Source: Alphaproteobacteria bacterium (GTDB lineage: Bacteria > Pseudomonadota > Alphaproteobacteria > Micropepsales > Micropepsaceae). Taken from it: a stretch of DNA of 43,166 bases. Of this stretch, positions 1 through 8,971 are shown piece after piece. The position numbers were made by a program, and so were the translations under genes. Positions within the stretch are counted from its first letter, which is position 1. Each line of letters starts with the position of its first letter. The DNA lies in assembly GCA_019247845.1 (NCBI GenBank), contig JAFBAL010000043.1, positions 1 to 43,166 of the forward strand. Reading direction: 5' to 3'. The notes under the pieces are model-generated. The model was not told the DNA's origin, made no database searches, and was given only the letters and a program-made list of their open reading frames with translations.

Positions 1-808
1 GCAGGTAGTTGCGCATCGTCTCGGGCAGATAGCCCATGTCGCGATAAGCCTCGACCGCGAGCGCGCCGTGGCGCTTCGACAGCTTGGTGCCGTCGGGCCC
101 GTGGATCAGCGGCACGTGGCCATAGGTCGGCTCGGGCCAGCCCATCGCCTTGATGATCTGCAGCTGGCGCGCGGCATTGTTCAGGTGATCGTCGCCGCGG
201 ATGACGTGCGTGACGCCCATGTCGTAGTCGTCGACCACGACCGCGAGCATGTAGGTCGGCGTGCCGTCGCTGCGCAGCAGGATCATGTCGTCGAGCTGGT
301 CGTTGCGGAACGTGACGTCGCCCTGCACGACGTCGTGGACCACGGTCTCGCCCGTCTGCTCGGCCTTGAGGCGGATCACGTAGGGCGCCCCAGCCGGCGC
401 CTCGCCCGGGTCGCGGTCGCGCCAGCGGCCGTCATAGCGCGGCGGCTTGCCCTCGGCCTTCTGCTGCGCGCGCATCTCCTCCAGCTCTTGCGGCGTGGCG
501 AAGCAGCGATAGGCGCGGCCCTGGGCCAGCATGTGCTCTGCGATCTCGCGGTGGCGGCCGGCGCGCGCGAACTGATAGGTCGTCTGGCCGTCCCAATCGA
601 GGCCCAGCCATTCCAGGCCGTTCAGGATCGCGGCGACGGCTTCGGGCGTCGAGCGCTCGCGGTCGGTGTCCTCGATGCGCAGCAGGAAGGTGCCGCCGGT
701 GTGGCGCGCATAGAGCCAGTTGAACAGCGCGGTGCGCGCGCCGCCGATATGCAGCATGCCGGTGGGGGAGGGGGCGAAGCGAAGGACGGGTTTCTTGGTT
801 TCAGACAT
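1..808 (-). CDS. gltX: Glutamate-tRNA ligase, N-terminal part (cut by window edge)
   Basis: Class I glutamyl-tRNA synthetase, which charges tRNA-Glu with glutamate in the cytoplasm. About 269 N-terminal residues are present; the C-terminal part lies beyond the left edge. The protein opens with [20 protein letters not shown], the Rossmann-fold start with the HIGH-class motif in the form HIGG, followed by [12 protein letters not shown] and [12 protein letters not shown]. The second class I signature is present as [16 protein letters not shown] near the left edge. The start is the ATG at 808, the only one giving the canonical N-terminus. It is divergent from comEC with about 94 bp between the starts, so both promoters must lie in that gap. 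The KLSKRHGA form suits GltX or GltX2; many alphaproteobacteria carry two copies, and I cannot tell which this is. The family assignment is secure. Confidence 0.95.
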   Translation of the reverse strand, partial: MSETKKPVLRFAPSPTGMLHIGGARTALFNWLYARHTGGTFLLRIEDTDRERSTPEAVAAILNGLEWLGLDWDGQTTYQFARAGRHREIAEHMLAQGRAYRCFATPQELEEMRAQQKAEGKPPRYDGRWRDRDPGEAPAGAPYVIRLKAEQTGETVVHDVVQGDVTFRNDQLDDMILLRSDGTPTYMLAVVVDDYDMGVTHVIRGDDHLNNAARQLQIIKAMGWPEPTYGHVPLIHGPDGTKLSKRHGALAVEAYRDMGYLPETMRNYL

Positions 809-902
809 GAAATGCGCGTTTCTTGGTCTCGGCCATGATAGAAGAGGGTGCCGGCGTTGGGCGGTTTGTGGTTACGGCGAGGCTTCTAGCAGGCCCGTTC
901 CC

Positions 903-3098
903 ATGGTGGTAGCTCCGCTTCGCGCCGCGTCGGTGCCCGCGTTTCCGCGGCCGTTTGTGCTGTTGCGCGCTTGGGGCGCGGGTATGCTCGCGGAGCGCGA
1001 GCGCTGGCCGCTCTGGCTGCCCGTCGGCTTCGGCAGCGGTGTAGCCTTGTATTTCGGGATGGCGGTCGAGCCGCCCTTGTGGCTTGGCGCGGCGCTAGGC
1101 CTGTTCGGGCTCGCGGGCGCGGTCGTCGCGGTGCGCTCGGTCAACACGATGTTGCGCGTGGCGCTGGCGGCGCTGGCCGCCGTCAGCCTCGGCTTCGCCC
1201 ATGCCAAGCTCCGCGAGGCGCGGGTCGCCGCGCCGGTGCTGGCGCGCAAGACGGGGCCGGTCGGCATCGACGCCCTGGTCGAGCAGATCGAGACCCACGG
1301 CAAGGGCGTGCGCATCGTGCTGGGCGAGGTTCACGCGCGGCGCTTCCAGCCCGCGACGACGCCGGCGCGGGTGCGGCTGTCGCTGCGCAAGGCGGACGGC
1401 AGCGTCGTGCCCGGCGCCTGGGTCCACGTCACCGCCGTTCTGATGCCGCCGCCCGGACCGGCTGCGCCCGGCGGATACGACTTCGGCCGCGCGGCGTTCT
1501 TCGATCGCATCGGCGCGGTGGGTTATGCCTATGGCAAGGCCAGGCCGATCGCGCCGCTGGCGTCGCCGAGCTTGCGCGAGCGCGTGACGATCGCGGTCGC
1601 CACCTTGCGCTGGCATCTTACCGGGCGCATCCGCGCCGTCCTGCCGGGCAGCACCGGGGGCATCGCGGCCGCGCTGATCACCGGCGAGCGCGGTCTCGTC
1701 TCCGACGCCGACGAGGCGGCGCTGCGCGACGCAGGGCTCGCGCATGTGCTCGCCATCGCCGGCCTGCACATGGCGCTGGTGGGATTGGGACTGTTCTGGG
1801 TCGTGCGCGCGATCCTGGCCGCGATCCCGGCGATGGCGCTCAGATATCCGATCAAGAAATGGGCCGCGGTCGCAGCGCTCGGCGGCGCGACCTTCTACCT
1901 GGTCATCAGCGGAGCCGCGACGCCGGCGACGCGCGCCTACATCATGCTGGCGACGATGCTGCTGGCGATCCTGCTCGACCGCCCGGCGCTGTCGATGCGC
2001 TCGGTCGCGCTTGCCGCCTTCATCGTGCTGCTGCTGCGTCCCGAGAGCATCACCGAGCCCGGCTTCCAGATGTCATTCGCGGCGGTCGCCGGCCTCGTCG
2101 CCGTCGCCGAGTGGGAAGCCAGGCGCCGGATGCAGGCTGAACGTGAAGGGCCCAAGCGCTTCGCCGAGGCGCGCCGTTACGTGCACGGCATCGCGGTGAC
2201 GAGCTTCGTCGGCAGCATCGCCACGGCGCCTTACGCGATCTTCCATTTCGACCGCGCGACGCATTACGCGGTGCTGGGCAACCTGCTGGCCATGCCGATC
2301 ATGGGCTTCATCGCCATGCCGGCGGCGGCGGTGGCGATCATGGCGATGCCGTTCGGGCTCGAGAAATATCCGCTTCTGGTGCTGGGCTTCGGCATCGAGA
2401 TCATGCTGAAGATGGGACGCTTCGTGTCGGGGCTACCGGGCGCGATCTCGACCGTGCCGGCCTGGCCGGTGAGCGCGCTGGTGCTGATCTCGCTCGGCGG
2501 GTTGTGGGTGTTCCTGTGGCGGCGGCGCTGGCGCTGGCTGGGGCTGGTGCCGATGGCGGCGGGCTTCGCGCTGGCGCTGATGTGGCGCGGGCCGGACATC
2601 CTGGTGGCGCGCGACGCCGCGACGGTGGCGGTGCGCGGCAGCGACGGCGTGCTGAGATTGGTGCGCAAGGCGCGCGACGACTATTCCGCCGACGAATGGC
2701 TGAAGCGCGACGGCGACGCACACGATGCCGACGATGCTGTGGCGACTCCGAAGCAGGGCGTGCGTTGCGACGCCTATAGCTGCATCGCCCACGCCCCGGA
2801 CGGGACGACGGTCGCGGCGGTGGCGCGCATCGACGCGCTGGACGAAGACTGCGCCAATGCCGCCATCGTGATCAGCAGCACGCCCGCCGACCGCGTCTGC
2901 AAAGGGCCGAAGCTCGTCATCGACCGCTTCGACGTCGCGCGCAATGGCGGCTATGCGATCACCGTGCCCGACCTCACCGTGCGCACCGTCGAAGGCGAGC
3001 GCGGACAGAGGCCCTGGGCCGCAGCGCAGCCCAACTCTCAATACCGGCGGATCAAACCCACCAGCTTGCCCTGGATGCGCACGCGGTCGGCGCCGTAG
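903..3098 (+). CDS. comEC: ComEC/Rec2-family DNA-internalisation channel protein
   Basis: A polytopic inner-membrane protein of about 731 residues. Order: an N-terminal membrane segment, a soluble DUF4131-like part (around residues 95-210), then the Competence domain with the characteristic [20 protein letters not shown] (around residue 280), [20 protein letters not shown] and [19 protein letters not shown]. After the last membrane helices a soluble C-terminal part of roughly 150 residues follows. It shows no HxHxDH metal ligands, so a working metallo-beta-lactamase nuclease domain is not visible; from memory this is common in alphaproteobacterial members. I place the start at the ATG at 903. 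The reading frame is open further upstream to 720, but that part overlaps gltX and reads like its antisense. The 3' end runs 61 bp into the 3' end of convergent lexA. Other competence genes are absent, so a role in DNA uptake is inferred from the family only. Confidence 0.88.
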   Translation: MVVAPLRAASVPAFPRPFVLLRAWGAGMLAERERWPLWLPVGFGSGVALYFGMAVEPPLWLGAALGLFGLAGAVVAVRSVNTMLRVALAALAAVSLGFAHAKLREARVAAPVLARKTGPVGIDALVEQIETHGKGVRIVLGEVHARRFQPATTPARVRLSLRKADGSVVPGAWVHVTAVLMPPPGPAAPGGYDFGRAAFFDRIGAVGYAYGKARPIAPLASPSLRERVTIAVATLRWHLTGRIRAVLPGSTGGIAAALITGERGLVSDADEAALRDAGLAHVLAIAGLHMALVGLGLFWVVRAILAAIPAMALRYPIKKWAAVAALGGATFYLVISGAATPATRAYIMLATMLLAILLDRPALSMRSVALAAFIVLLLRPESITEPGFQMSFAAVAGLVAVAEWEARRRMQAEREGPKRFAEARRYVHGIAVTSFVGSIATAPYAIFHFDRATHYAVLGNLLAMPIMGFIAMPAAAVAIMAMPFGLEKYPLLVLGFGIEIMLKMGRFVSGLPGAISTVPAWPVSALVLISLGGLWVFLWRRRWRWLGLVPMAAGFALALMWRGPDILVARDAATVAVRGSDGVLRLVRKARDDYSADEWLKRDGDAHDADDAVATPKQGVRCDAYSCIAHAPDGTTVAAVARIDALDEDCANAAIVISSTPADRVCKGPKLVIDRFDVARNGGYAITVPDLTVRTVEGERGQRPWAAAQPNSQYRRIKPTSLPWMRTRSAP

Positions 3099-3778
3099 AG
3101 CCGCGTCTCATAGGCCGGATTGGCGGCTTCGAGCGCGATGGAGTCGCCGCGGCGGCGCAGGCGCTTCAACGTCGCTTCGGCCTCGTCGACCAGGGCCACG
3201 ACGATCTCGCCGGTATTGGCGCTGTCGGATTCCTGGATGATGACCGTGTCGCCGTCGAGGATGCCGGCATTGATCATCGAGTCGCCGGTGACCTCGAGCG
3301 CGTAGTGGTCGCCGCGGCCGATCATGCCGCCGGGCACGGGCACGTCGGAGATCTTGTTCTGCAGCGCCTCGATCGGCGTGCCCGCCGCGATGCGTCCGAC
3401 CAGGGGGACGTTCACCGCGCCCTCGGCCTCGCCCATCGCCTTGCGCGGGCTGCCTGCCACGCGCGCGTCGGAGGAGGCGCGCATGCCGCCATGGCGCGCG
3501 CCGGCCGGGGTCAGCCGCTGCGCCTGGCTGCGCGTGGTGGCGGGCCGCAGCGTGTCGGCGACGTTGTCGGGGAGCTTGACGATCTCGAGCGCGCGGGCGC
3601 GCTTCTCCATGCGGCGCAGGAAGCCGCGTTCTTCCAGCGCGGTGATCAACCGGTGAATGCCGGACTTGGACTTCAGGTCGAGCGCGTCCTTCATCTCGTC
3701 GAAGGACGGCGGCACGCCGCTTTCGCGCACCCGCTCGTGGATGAACATCAGAAGCTCGTATTGCTTGCGGGTCAGCAT
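3038..3778 (-). CDS. lexA: LexA repressor, SOS-response master regulator
   Basis: Transcriptional repressor of DNA-repair genes that cleaves itself when RecA is activated. The protein has 246 residues. The N-terminal winged helix-turn-helix covers about residues 1-68 ([17 protein letters not shown], then [17 protein letters not shown]). A linker of about 50 residues follows, longer than in E. coli. The S24 peptidase domain contains the Ala132-Gly133 cleavage site ([12 protein letters not shown]), the nucleophile Ser167 (GDSMINAG) and Lys205 (EATLKRL). The start is the ATG at 3778, which gives the standard [10 protein letters not shown] opening; the frame is open further upstream but without family similarity. 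Its own promoter with an SOS box lies 68 bp upstream, so it is autoregulated. It follows moeA by 113 bp and overlaps comEC tail to tail by 61 bp. Confidence 0.97.
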   Translation of the reverse strand: MLTRKQYELLMFIHERVRESGVPPSFDEMKDALDLKSKSGIHRLITALEERGFLRRMEKRARALEIVKLPDNVADTLRPATTRSQAQRLTPAGARHGGMRASSDARVAGSPRKAMGEAEGAVNVPLVGRIAAGTPIEALQNKISDVPVPGGMIGRGDHYALEVTGDSMINAGILDGDTVIIQESDSANTGEIVVALVDEAEATLKRLRRRGDSIALEAANPAYETRLYGADRVRIQGKLVGLIRRY

Positions 3779-3845
3779 GGACCACGTCTCCCTCTTTCGC
3801 CTCGGCAAGTTCCCTCTGGCGAACAAATCCGAAACATGGAGAATC

Positions 3846-3874
3846 GTTCTACTTTAGTTCCCGTAACCCGTCAA
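3846..3874 (-). promoter_or_regulatory. lexA promoter with SOS box (GTTC-N7-GTTC) over the -10
   Basis: On the forward strand 3846-3860 reads GTTC-N7-GTTC, the LexA operator form known in Alphaproteobacteria (GAAC-N7-GAAC on the lexA strand). On the lexA strand a -35 TTGACG (3869-3874), a 17-bp spacer and a -10 TAGAAC (3846-3851) can be read. The operator therefore covers the -10 and the spacer, and bound LexA would block RNA polymerase directly. The sequence match is exact; the promoter assignment is inference. Confidence 0.85.
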
Positions 3875-3891
3875 CGTACAAAATCTGGGGT

Positions 3892-5076
3892 TCAGTCGCC
3901 GAGCGGGATGATCAGGGCGCGCTCGCCTTGCGCCGCGGCCGGCGCATGCGGCGCGCGCACGATCAGCGCGTCGGCGCGCGCCAGCGCGGTCAGATGCGAG
4001 GAGTCCTGCACGGGCAAGGCTTCGACGAAACGCTCGCCGTCGCGCGACGAAAGCTGCGCGCGCAGATAGTCCTGGCGCGCGTCGTTCGCGGGCAGGGCAT
4101 GGGCGAGCCGCGCCGTGACGGGCGGCGCGGTCTGCGTCTCGCCGAGGAGCGCTGCGACGGCCGGCTTCAGGAACAGCAGGGCGCAGACGAGCGTCGAGAC
4201 CGGGTTGCCGGGAAGGCCGAGCAGCGGCGTATCCCCGAGCCGGCCGAAGATCAGCGGCTTGCCGGGCCGCATCGCGATCTTCCAGAAATCGAGCGCGAAG
4301 CCCTTCGGTCCCAGCGCCTTCTGGATCAGGTCGTGATCGCCGACCGAGGCGCCGCCGAGCGTGACGATCACATCGGCGCCTTTGGCGCGTTCGGCGATGC
4401 TGCCGATGGCGTCCATCCGGTCGGGAAAGATGCCGAGGTCCAGCGGCGCGCCGCCCCAGCGCGCGACCATCGCCGATAATCCGTACCCAGACGATGCGAC
4501 GATGCCTCCGGCACCGCGCGGCGCGCCCGGAGGCGACAGCTCGTCGCCGGTCGCGGCGATGGCGACGACGGGCCTGCGCCGCACGCTCGCTTGCGCAAGG
4601 TCGCCTGCCGCCAGCAGCGACACGTCGCGCGCGGAGAGCCTGCGCCCGGCGCGCACCAGAACGTCGCCGGTCTTGAAGTCCATCCCGGCTTCGCGGATGT
4701 GCTTGCCCGGCTTGGCCGCGACCTTCATCGCGACGCTTTCGCCGTCGGCCGAGCTATCTTCCTGGATGACGATGCCGTCGGCGCCTTCGGGCACCACGCC
4801 GCCGGTGAAGATGCGCACCGTCTCGCCGGCCGAGACCTTGCCGCCGAAGGGGTGGCCGGCCGGCGACGAACCGATCAGGCGCAAGGTGCCCGGCACGTCG
4901 GCACAGCGCACCGCATAGCCGTCCATCGACGAGACCGGCGCCGGCGGCTGCGTCATGCACGCCCGCGCGTCCTCGGCCAGCACGCGGCCCGCGGCTTCGG
5001 CGATGGACACGGTCTCGGCATCCGTGGCCGCGAAAGCCGCGACGATGCGCCGGATGGCGTCCTCGACGGGGATCAT
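3892..5076 (-). CDS. moeA: Molybdopterin molybdenumtransferase MoeA
   Basis: Inserts molybdate into adenylylated molybdopterin in the last step of molybdenum-cofactor synthesis. The protein has 394 residues, the usual length. It opens [20 protein letters not shown] and shows [64 protein letters not shown], the MoCF-binding core ([29 protein letters not shown]) and [18 protein letters not shown] with [15 protein letters not shown]. The start is the ATG at 5076, which overlaps the moaC stop by 4 bp (ATGA), so the two are probably translationally coupled. Last gene of the trpGDC-moaC-moeA run. Confidence 0.96.
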   Translation of the reverse strand: MIPVEDAIRRIVAAFAATDAETVSIAEAAGRVLAEDARACMTQPPAPVSSMDGYAVRCADVPGTLRLIGSSPAGHPFGGKVSAGETVRIFTGGVVPEGADGIVIQEDSSADGESVAMKVAAKPGKHIREAGMDFKTGDVLVRAGRRLSARDVSLLAAGDLAQASVRRRPVVAIAATGDELSPPGAPRGAGGIVASSGYGLSAMVARWGGAPLDLGIFPDRMDAIGSIAERAKGADVIVTLGGASVGDHDLIQKALGPKGFALDFWKIAMRPGKPLIFGRLGDTPLLGLPGNPVSTLVCALLFLKPAVAALLGETQTAPPVTARLAHALPANDARQDYLRAQLSSRDGERFVEALPVQDSSHLTALARADALIVRAPHAPAAAQGERALIIPLGD

Positions 5077-5879
5077 TTGAACAGGTCCTCGACGCGCACG
5101 CGCGCGGCGCGCGCCAGGCGCTCGGCGGTTTCGCCGCCCAGGCTGCGCGAGCGCCCGGTGAGATAGGCATAGATTTGCGCGGCCGGCACGCCGGCCTGCT
5201 TCGCCCATTCCGTCGCGCGCAAGCGGCGCGAGGTCATGAAGGCGCGAAAGGCTTCGCGCTCGGCGTTGGGATCGACAGGCGCGCGGGCCGCGCTCGCTTC
5301 GCCCATCAGCGTCTTGGGGCGCGGGGGCGTCGCCTTGGCGCGCGTCGCCGCGATTTTGGTCTTGGAGTTCGTCGCATCGGTCGCCGCGATCTGTGTCTTG
5401 GGATTGGGCGCGCGATAGCTGCCGCTCTTGCCGCCCGATTTGGCGAGCAGTCGGACGCTCTCGATGGTCGTGGCTTTGTCCAGCGCCTTGACCATGTCGT
5501 AGACGGTCAGCGCCGCGACCGTCGCCGCGGCCAGCGCCTCCATCTCCACGCCGGTCGGCCCGCGGGTCTTGGCGACGGCGGTGATGCGCAAGCCGCAGCG
5601 CTCGTCCAGCCATTCGAAATCGACATCGGCCTTGCTGAGCGCCAGCGGATGGCAGAGCGGGATCAGCTCGGACGTCTTCTTCGCCGCCATGATGCCGGCG
5701 ATGCGCGCCGCGGCCAGCACGTCGCCCTTGGGGGCATTGCCTTCGCGCACCGCTGCATATGCCTCGGCCGAGAGCGCGACGATGGCCTCGGCGGTCGCCT
5801 CGCGCTCCGTCGCGTCCTTGTCCGAGACGTCGACCATGCGGGCCGCGCCTTGGGCGTCGAGATGGGTGAGCCTGCTCAT
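5073..5879 (-). CDS. moaC: MoaC (cyclic pyranopterin monophosphate synthase) fused to a C-terminal helix-turn-helix
   Basis: Residues 1-155 are a complete MoaC, which converts the GTP-derived 8-cyclodihydro intermediate to cPMP in molybdenum-cofactor synthesis. Visible are [58 protein letters not shown] with Asp128 and Lys131 at the E. coli catalytic positions, and [11 protein letters not shown]. MoaC normally ends there, at about 160 residues. Here a basic, Ala/Thr-rich linker (about 156-205) leads to a C-terminal XRE/phage-repressor-like helix-turn-helix (about 207-268: [20 protein letters not shown], then [20 protein letters not shown]), ending EDLFK. The frame is continuous, so this is one 268-residue protein. 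The start is the ATG at 5879, 1 bp overlapping the trpC stop; moeA follows with an ATGA overlap. A DNA-binding or self-regulatory role for the tail is inference. Confidence 0.95.
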   Translation of the reverse strand: MSRLTHLDAQGAARMVDVSDKDATEREATAEAIVALSAEAYAAVREGNAPKGDVLAAARIAGIMAAKKTSELIPLCHPLALSKADVDFEWLDERCGLRITAVAKTRGPTGVEMEALAAATVAALTVYDMVKALDKATTIESVRLLAKSGGKSGSYRAPNPKTQIAATDATNSKTKIAATRAKATPPRPKTLMGEASAARAPVDPNAEREAFRAFMTSRRLRATEWAKQAGVPAAQIYAYLTGRSRSLGGETAERLARAARVRVEDLFK

Positions 5880-6679
5880 CAATGCAGCTTAGCGCCGATC
5901 AGCGCGCGCGTCGCGGCCGCCACGTCGTCCTTGCGCATCAGGCTCTCGCCGATCAGGAAGGTGGTGACGCCGATCTCGGCGAGCCTGTCCAGATCCTCGC
6001 GCGTCGAAAGCCCGCTCTCGGCGACGACCAGGGTTTCGTTGGGGATCAGCGGCGCCAGGCGCATCGTCACCGCGGTGTCGGTCGCGAAGCTGTGCAGGTC
6101 GCGGTTGTTGATGCCGATCATGTCGGAGCCCAGGGCGACCGCTCGCTCGAGCTCGGACTCGTCGTGCACTTCCACCAGCACGTCCATCGCGTGATAGTCG
6201 CGGGCCAGCGAGAACAGGTCCTTGGCCGTCTCGTCGTCGAGCATCGCCATGATGAGGAGGATGCAGTCCGCGCCCCAGGCCCGCGCTTCGGTCACCTGAT
6301 AGGGGTCGATCATGAAGTCCTTGCGCAGCGCGGGCAGCGCGGTCGCCTCGCGCGCTTGCGTCAGGAACTCCGGCGCGCCCTGGAACGACGGCGCATCGGT
6401 CAGCACCGACAGGCACGACGCGCCGCCGGCCTCGTAGGCGCGCGCCAGAGCGGGCGGATCGAAATCGGCACGGATCAGGCCTTTCGAAGGGCTCGCTTTC
6501 TTGATCTCGGCGATGAGGCCATAGCGGTCGTCGGCCTGCGCCCGCATCAGCGCGGCGCGGAAGCCGCGCGGCGGCGTCACGGCCCAGGCCTGCTCGTCGT
6601 TGAGGCGGTCGGAGCGGCGCGCCTTCGCGGCCGCGATCTCTTCGCGCTTATAGGCGGCGATGTCGTCGAGAATGGTCAT
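5879..6679 (-). CDS. trpC: Indole-3-glycerol phosphate synthase
   Basis: Ring closure of CdRP to indole-3-glycerol phosphate, the fourth step of tryptophan synthesis. A single-domain TIM barrel of 266 residues with no PRAI (TrpF) fusion. Recognisable: the opening [19 protein letters not shown], the substrate loop [93 protein letters not shown] and FLIGESLMR. The ATG at 6679 overlaps the trpD stop (ATGA), and the stop overlaps the moaC start by 1 bp, so it sits in the middle of a coupled operon. Confidence 0.97.
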   Translation of the reverse strand: MTILDDIAAYKREEIAAAKARRSDRLNDEQAWAVTPPRGFRAALMRAQADDRYGLIAEIKKASPSKGLIRADFDPPALARAYEAGGASCLSVLTDAPSFQGAPEFLTQAREATALPALRKDFMIDPYQVTEARAWGADCILLIMAMLDDETAKDLFSLARDYHAMDVLVEVHDESELERAVALGSDMIGINNRDLHSFATDTAVTMRLAPLIPNETLVVAESGLSTREDLDRLAEIGVTTFLIGESLMRKDDVAAATRALIGAKLH

Positions 6680-7668
6680 ATGCGGAGCTTAGCAAGAACC
6701 GCGCGCGCTTGTCCGCCGTCAATCGACGCGGCGGCGAGCGCGACGCCGTCACCGATCCGGGCCGCCTTGCTCGCCACGCAGAGCGCCGCCGCCGCATTGA
6801 GCAGCACGATATCGCGGAACGGGCCTGCCTCGCCGTCGAGCAGGCGCAGGATCGCGGCGGCGTTGTGAGCCGCGTCGCCGCCTTTGAGATCTGCGATCGA
6901 AGCGCGCGCGACGCCGGCATCTTCCGGCGCAACGCTGCATGCGCTCACCGCGCCACCGGTGAGAACGGCGACGTCGGTCGGACCCGTCGTGGAAAGCTCA
7001 TCGAGTCCGTCACTGCCGTGCACGATCCAGGCGGTCTCGGTGCCGAGCAGCGCGAGCACCTGGGCCAGCGGCGCGATCCATTCGCGCGCGAAGACGCCGA
7101 TCAATTGACGCCTGACCCCGGCCGGGTTCGAGATCGGGCCGAGCAGGTTGAAGATCGTCCGCCGTCCCAGTCGCTTGCGCGCCGCGGCCACGTGCTTCAT
7201 CGCCGGGTGATAGTTGGGCGCGAACAGGAAGCAGAGCCCGGTTGCGGCCAGATGCGCCTGCGCCTCGTGCGGCGCGTGGTCGATGCGCACGCCCAGCGCT
7301 TCCAGCACGTCGGCGGCGCCGGAGCGCGAGGTGGCGCTGCGATTGCCGTGCTTGGCCACGGCCACGCCGCACCCCGCCACCACGAACGACACCGCGGTCG
7401 AGATGTTGAGCGTGCCGTGTCCGTCGCCGCCCGTACCGCAAAGATCGATCGCGCCCGGCGGCGCCTGAATGCTCTTCATATGGGCGCGCATGGTGCGAGC
7501 GGCACCCACGATCTCGTCGACTGTGGGCCCGCGCTGCGCCTGCACGAGCAGGAATTGGGCGAGGTCGTCTTCCGCGACCTGTCCGGTCATGATCGCGTCG
7601 AAGGCGCGCGCCGAGTCTTCGGCATCGAGCGTTCCGCCGTCCACGACATGCTTGAGCAGGGAGTTCAT
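6676..7668 (-). CDS. trpD: Anthranilate phosphoribosyltransferase
   Basis: Transfers phosphoribosyl from PRPP to anthranilate. The protein has 330 residues. The PRPP-binding glycine-rich motif is [20 protein letters not shown], followed by [60 protein letters not shown] and the C-terminal [20 protein letters not shown]. The start is the ATG at 7668, which overlaps the trpG stop by 4 bp; its own stop overlaps the trpC start in the same way. trpG is a separate gene, not fused as in enterobacteria. Confidence 0.97.
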   Translation of the reverse strand: MNSLLKHVVDGGTLDAEDSARAFDAIMTGQVAEDDLAQFLLVQAQRGPTVDEIVGAARTMRAHMKSIQAPPGAIDLCGTGGDGHGTLNISTAVSFVVAGCGVAVAKHGNRSATSRSGAADVLEALGVRIDHAPHEAQAHLAATGLCFLFAPNYHPAMKHVAAARKRLGRRTIFNLLGPISNPAGVRRQLIGVFAREWIAPLAQVLALLGTETAWIVHGSDGLDELSTTGPTDVAVLTGGAVSACSVAPEDAGVARASIADLKGGDAAHNAAAILRLLDGEAGPFRDIVLLNAAAALCVASKAARIGDGVALAAASIDGGQARAVLAKLRI

Positions 7669-8240
7669 TCGCCGCGCGCGAGCTTGAGGAAATTGGCCAG
7701 CAGCGCGTGGCCGTTCTCCGACGCGATGCTCTCGGGATGGAATTGGACGCCGTGCACGGGATGGCGCTCGTGCATCACGCCCTGGATGACGCCGTCGTCG
7801 CTGCTGGCGATGACCTCCAGGCTGTCGGGCATGCTTTCGGGCGCGATGGTGAGCGAGTGGTAGCGCGTCGCGAGAAAATCGTTGTTGAGCCCGCGGAACA
7901 CGCCTTTTCCTTTATGCTGTACGCGACTGACCTTGCCGTGCATCGGCGCGGGCGCGCGCACGATCTCGGCCCCATAGGCCTCGCCGATCGCCTGATGGCC
8001 CAGGCACACGCCCAGGATCGGCATGCGGCCGTTCGCCAGTTTTATGACATCCAGGCAAATCCCGGCCTCGCGCGGCGTGCAAGGGCCGGGCGAAAGCACG
8101 ATCGCCTCCGCGCCCATGCCGAGCGCATCGGCCGCGGAAAGCTCGTCGTTGCGCTTGACGACGACGTCGGCGCCCAGCTCCCCCAGATAGTGGAACAGGT
8201 TGTACGTGAAGCTGTCGTAGTTATCGATGAGCAGAAGCAT
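7665..8240 (-). CDS. trpG: Anthranilate synthase component II (glutamine amidotransferase)
   Basis: Supplies ammonia from glutamine to TrpE. Class I glutamine amidotransferase of 191 residues: it opens MLLLIDNYDSFTYNLFHYLG, then LSPGPCTPREAG, the nucleophile Cys79 in PILGVCLGHQAIGEAYG, and His168/Glu170 in HGVQFHPESIAS. The triad is complete. First gene of the leftward trpG-trpD-trpC-moaC-moeA operon. The start ATG at 8240 has a TATAGA hexamer only 5 bp upstream, so the transcript may be leaderless or have a very short leader; no convincing -35 accompanies it. In several alphaproteobacteria the same protein also serves p-aminobenzoate synthesis; nothing here decides that. Confidence 0.96.
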   Translation of the reverse strand: MLLLIDNYDSFTYNLFHYLGELGADVVVKRNDELSAADALGMGAEAIVLSPGPCTPREAGICLDVIKLANGRMPILGVCLGHQAIGEAYGAEIVRAPAPMHGKVSRVQHKGKGVFRGLNNDFLATRYHSLTIAPESMPDSLEVIASSDDGVIQGVMHERHPVHGVQFHPESIASENGHALLANFLKLARGE

Positions 8241-8256
8241 GCCGCTCTATACAATC

Positions 8257-8289
8257 TCGTGATGTGATTTGCACGTGCTCGTGATTTGC
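8257..8289. repeat. Imperfect direct repeat between divergent trpG and the DUF642-like gene
   Basis: GTGATTTGC occurs twice (8264-8272 and 8281-8289), each copy preceded by or overlapping a TCGTGAT (8257-8263 and 8279-8285), with a CACGTG palindrome between them. This is the only patterned sequence in the 99-bp gap between the two divergent start codons, and it could be an operator. No regulator can be named. Confidence 0.35.
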
Positions 8290-8339
8290 TTTGCAGGTGG
8301 GCGCGCGAGCAAATCCCTCCGGGAAAAACGGAGGGTAAG

Positions 8340-8933
8340 ATGAGATTTGCATATCTTGGTATTTCAGCCTGCATTCTGGCATCCCCAACGTCGGGCGCTT
8401 TCGCGTCCAAGATCCAGGACGCTTCGTTCGAGGCGCCTGTCGTGCCGCCGGGCAGCGAGCAGACCTTCAATCCGGGCGACGGCATCGGCCCGTGGACCGT
8501 GGTGGGCACCGGCAGCGTCGCGCTGGTCGGCGCGGATTTCTCGCTCGACGACTTGTCGCTGCAGGCCAAGACCGGCGATCAGTTCATCGACCTGGCGGGC
8601 GGCCGCAACACGCATTCCGGCATCGAGCAGACTTTCAAGACGCAAGCGGGCAAGAGCTACTTCCTCTGGTTCAGAGTCGGCACGCTGTACGATCCCGCCC
8701 GCGGCTTCGGTCACAACAGCACCGTCACCGTGACGCTCGACGGCGTGCCGCAGGGCTTCTTCAAGGTCATGAGCACCGACAAGACCCCGACTGAGATCAC
8801 CTGGGGCCGCGCCGGCATCTTCTTCACCGCGACGGGCAAGCAGACGACCGTCGACTTCAAGGATGCGGATCATCCAAACGACGCGTTCTGCGGTCTCGAC
8901 GGCGTGTCGCTGCGCGCCGTGCGGGCGCCGTAG
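8340..8933 (+). CDS. Secreted DUF642-like beta-sandwich protein
   Basis: A 197-residue exported protein of unknown function. A signal peptide is visible at 1-21 (MRFAYLGISACILASPTSGAFA, cleavage after the Ala). The mature part resembles DUF642/galactose-binding-like sandwich domains: DASFEAPVVPPG, then IGPWTVVGTGSVALVGADF, GDQFIDLAGGRNTHSGIEQT, a FKTQAGKSYFLWFRVG strand and CGLDGVSLRAV at the end, the usual 'xxVSL' close of this fold. The start is the ATG at 8340, preceded by the ribosome-binding site GGAGGG. There is no PEP-CTERM or other anchor, so it is probably periplasmic or released. Carbohydrate binding is a family-level inference only. It lies between trpG and trpE on the opposite strand. 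Confidence 0.75.
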   Translation: MRFAYLGISACILASPTSGAFASKIQDASFEAPVVPPGSEQTFNPGDGIGPWTVVGTGSVALVGADFSLDDLSLQAKTGDQFIDLAGGRNTHSGIEQTFKTQAGKSYFLWFRVGTLYDPARGFGHNSTVTVTLDGVPQGFFKVMSTDKTPTEITWGRAGIFFTATGKQTTVDFKDADHPNDAFCGLDGVSLRAVRAP

Positions 8934-8971
8934 ACGTTGACAGGGGCGGCCGGAGCGTCGCTAAGGATGTG

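Noticed and set aside
2560..3037. Functional metallo-beta-lactamase domain at the comEC C-terminus
   Set aside because: The soluble C-terminal part shows no HxHxDH ligands; it is at most a degenerate version.
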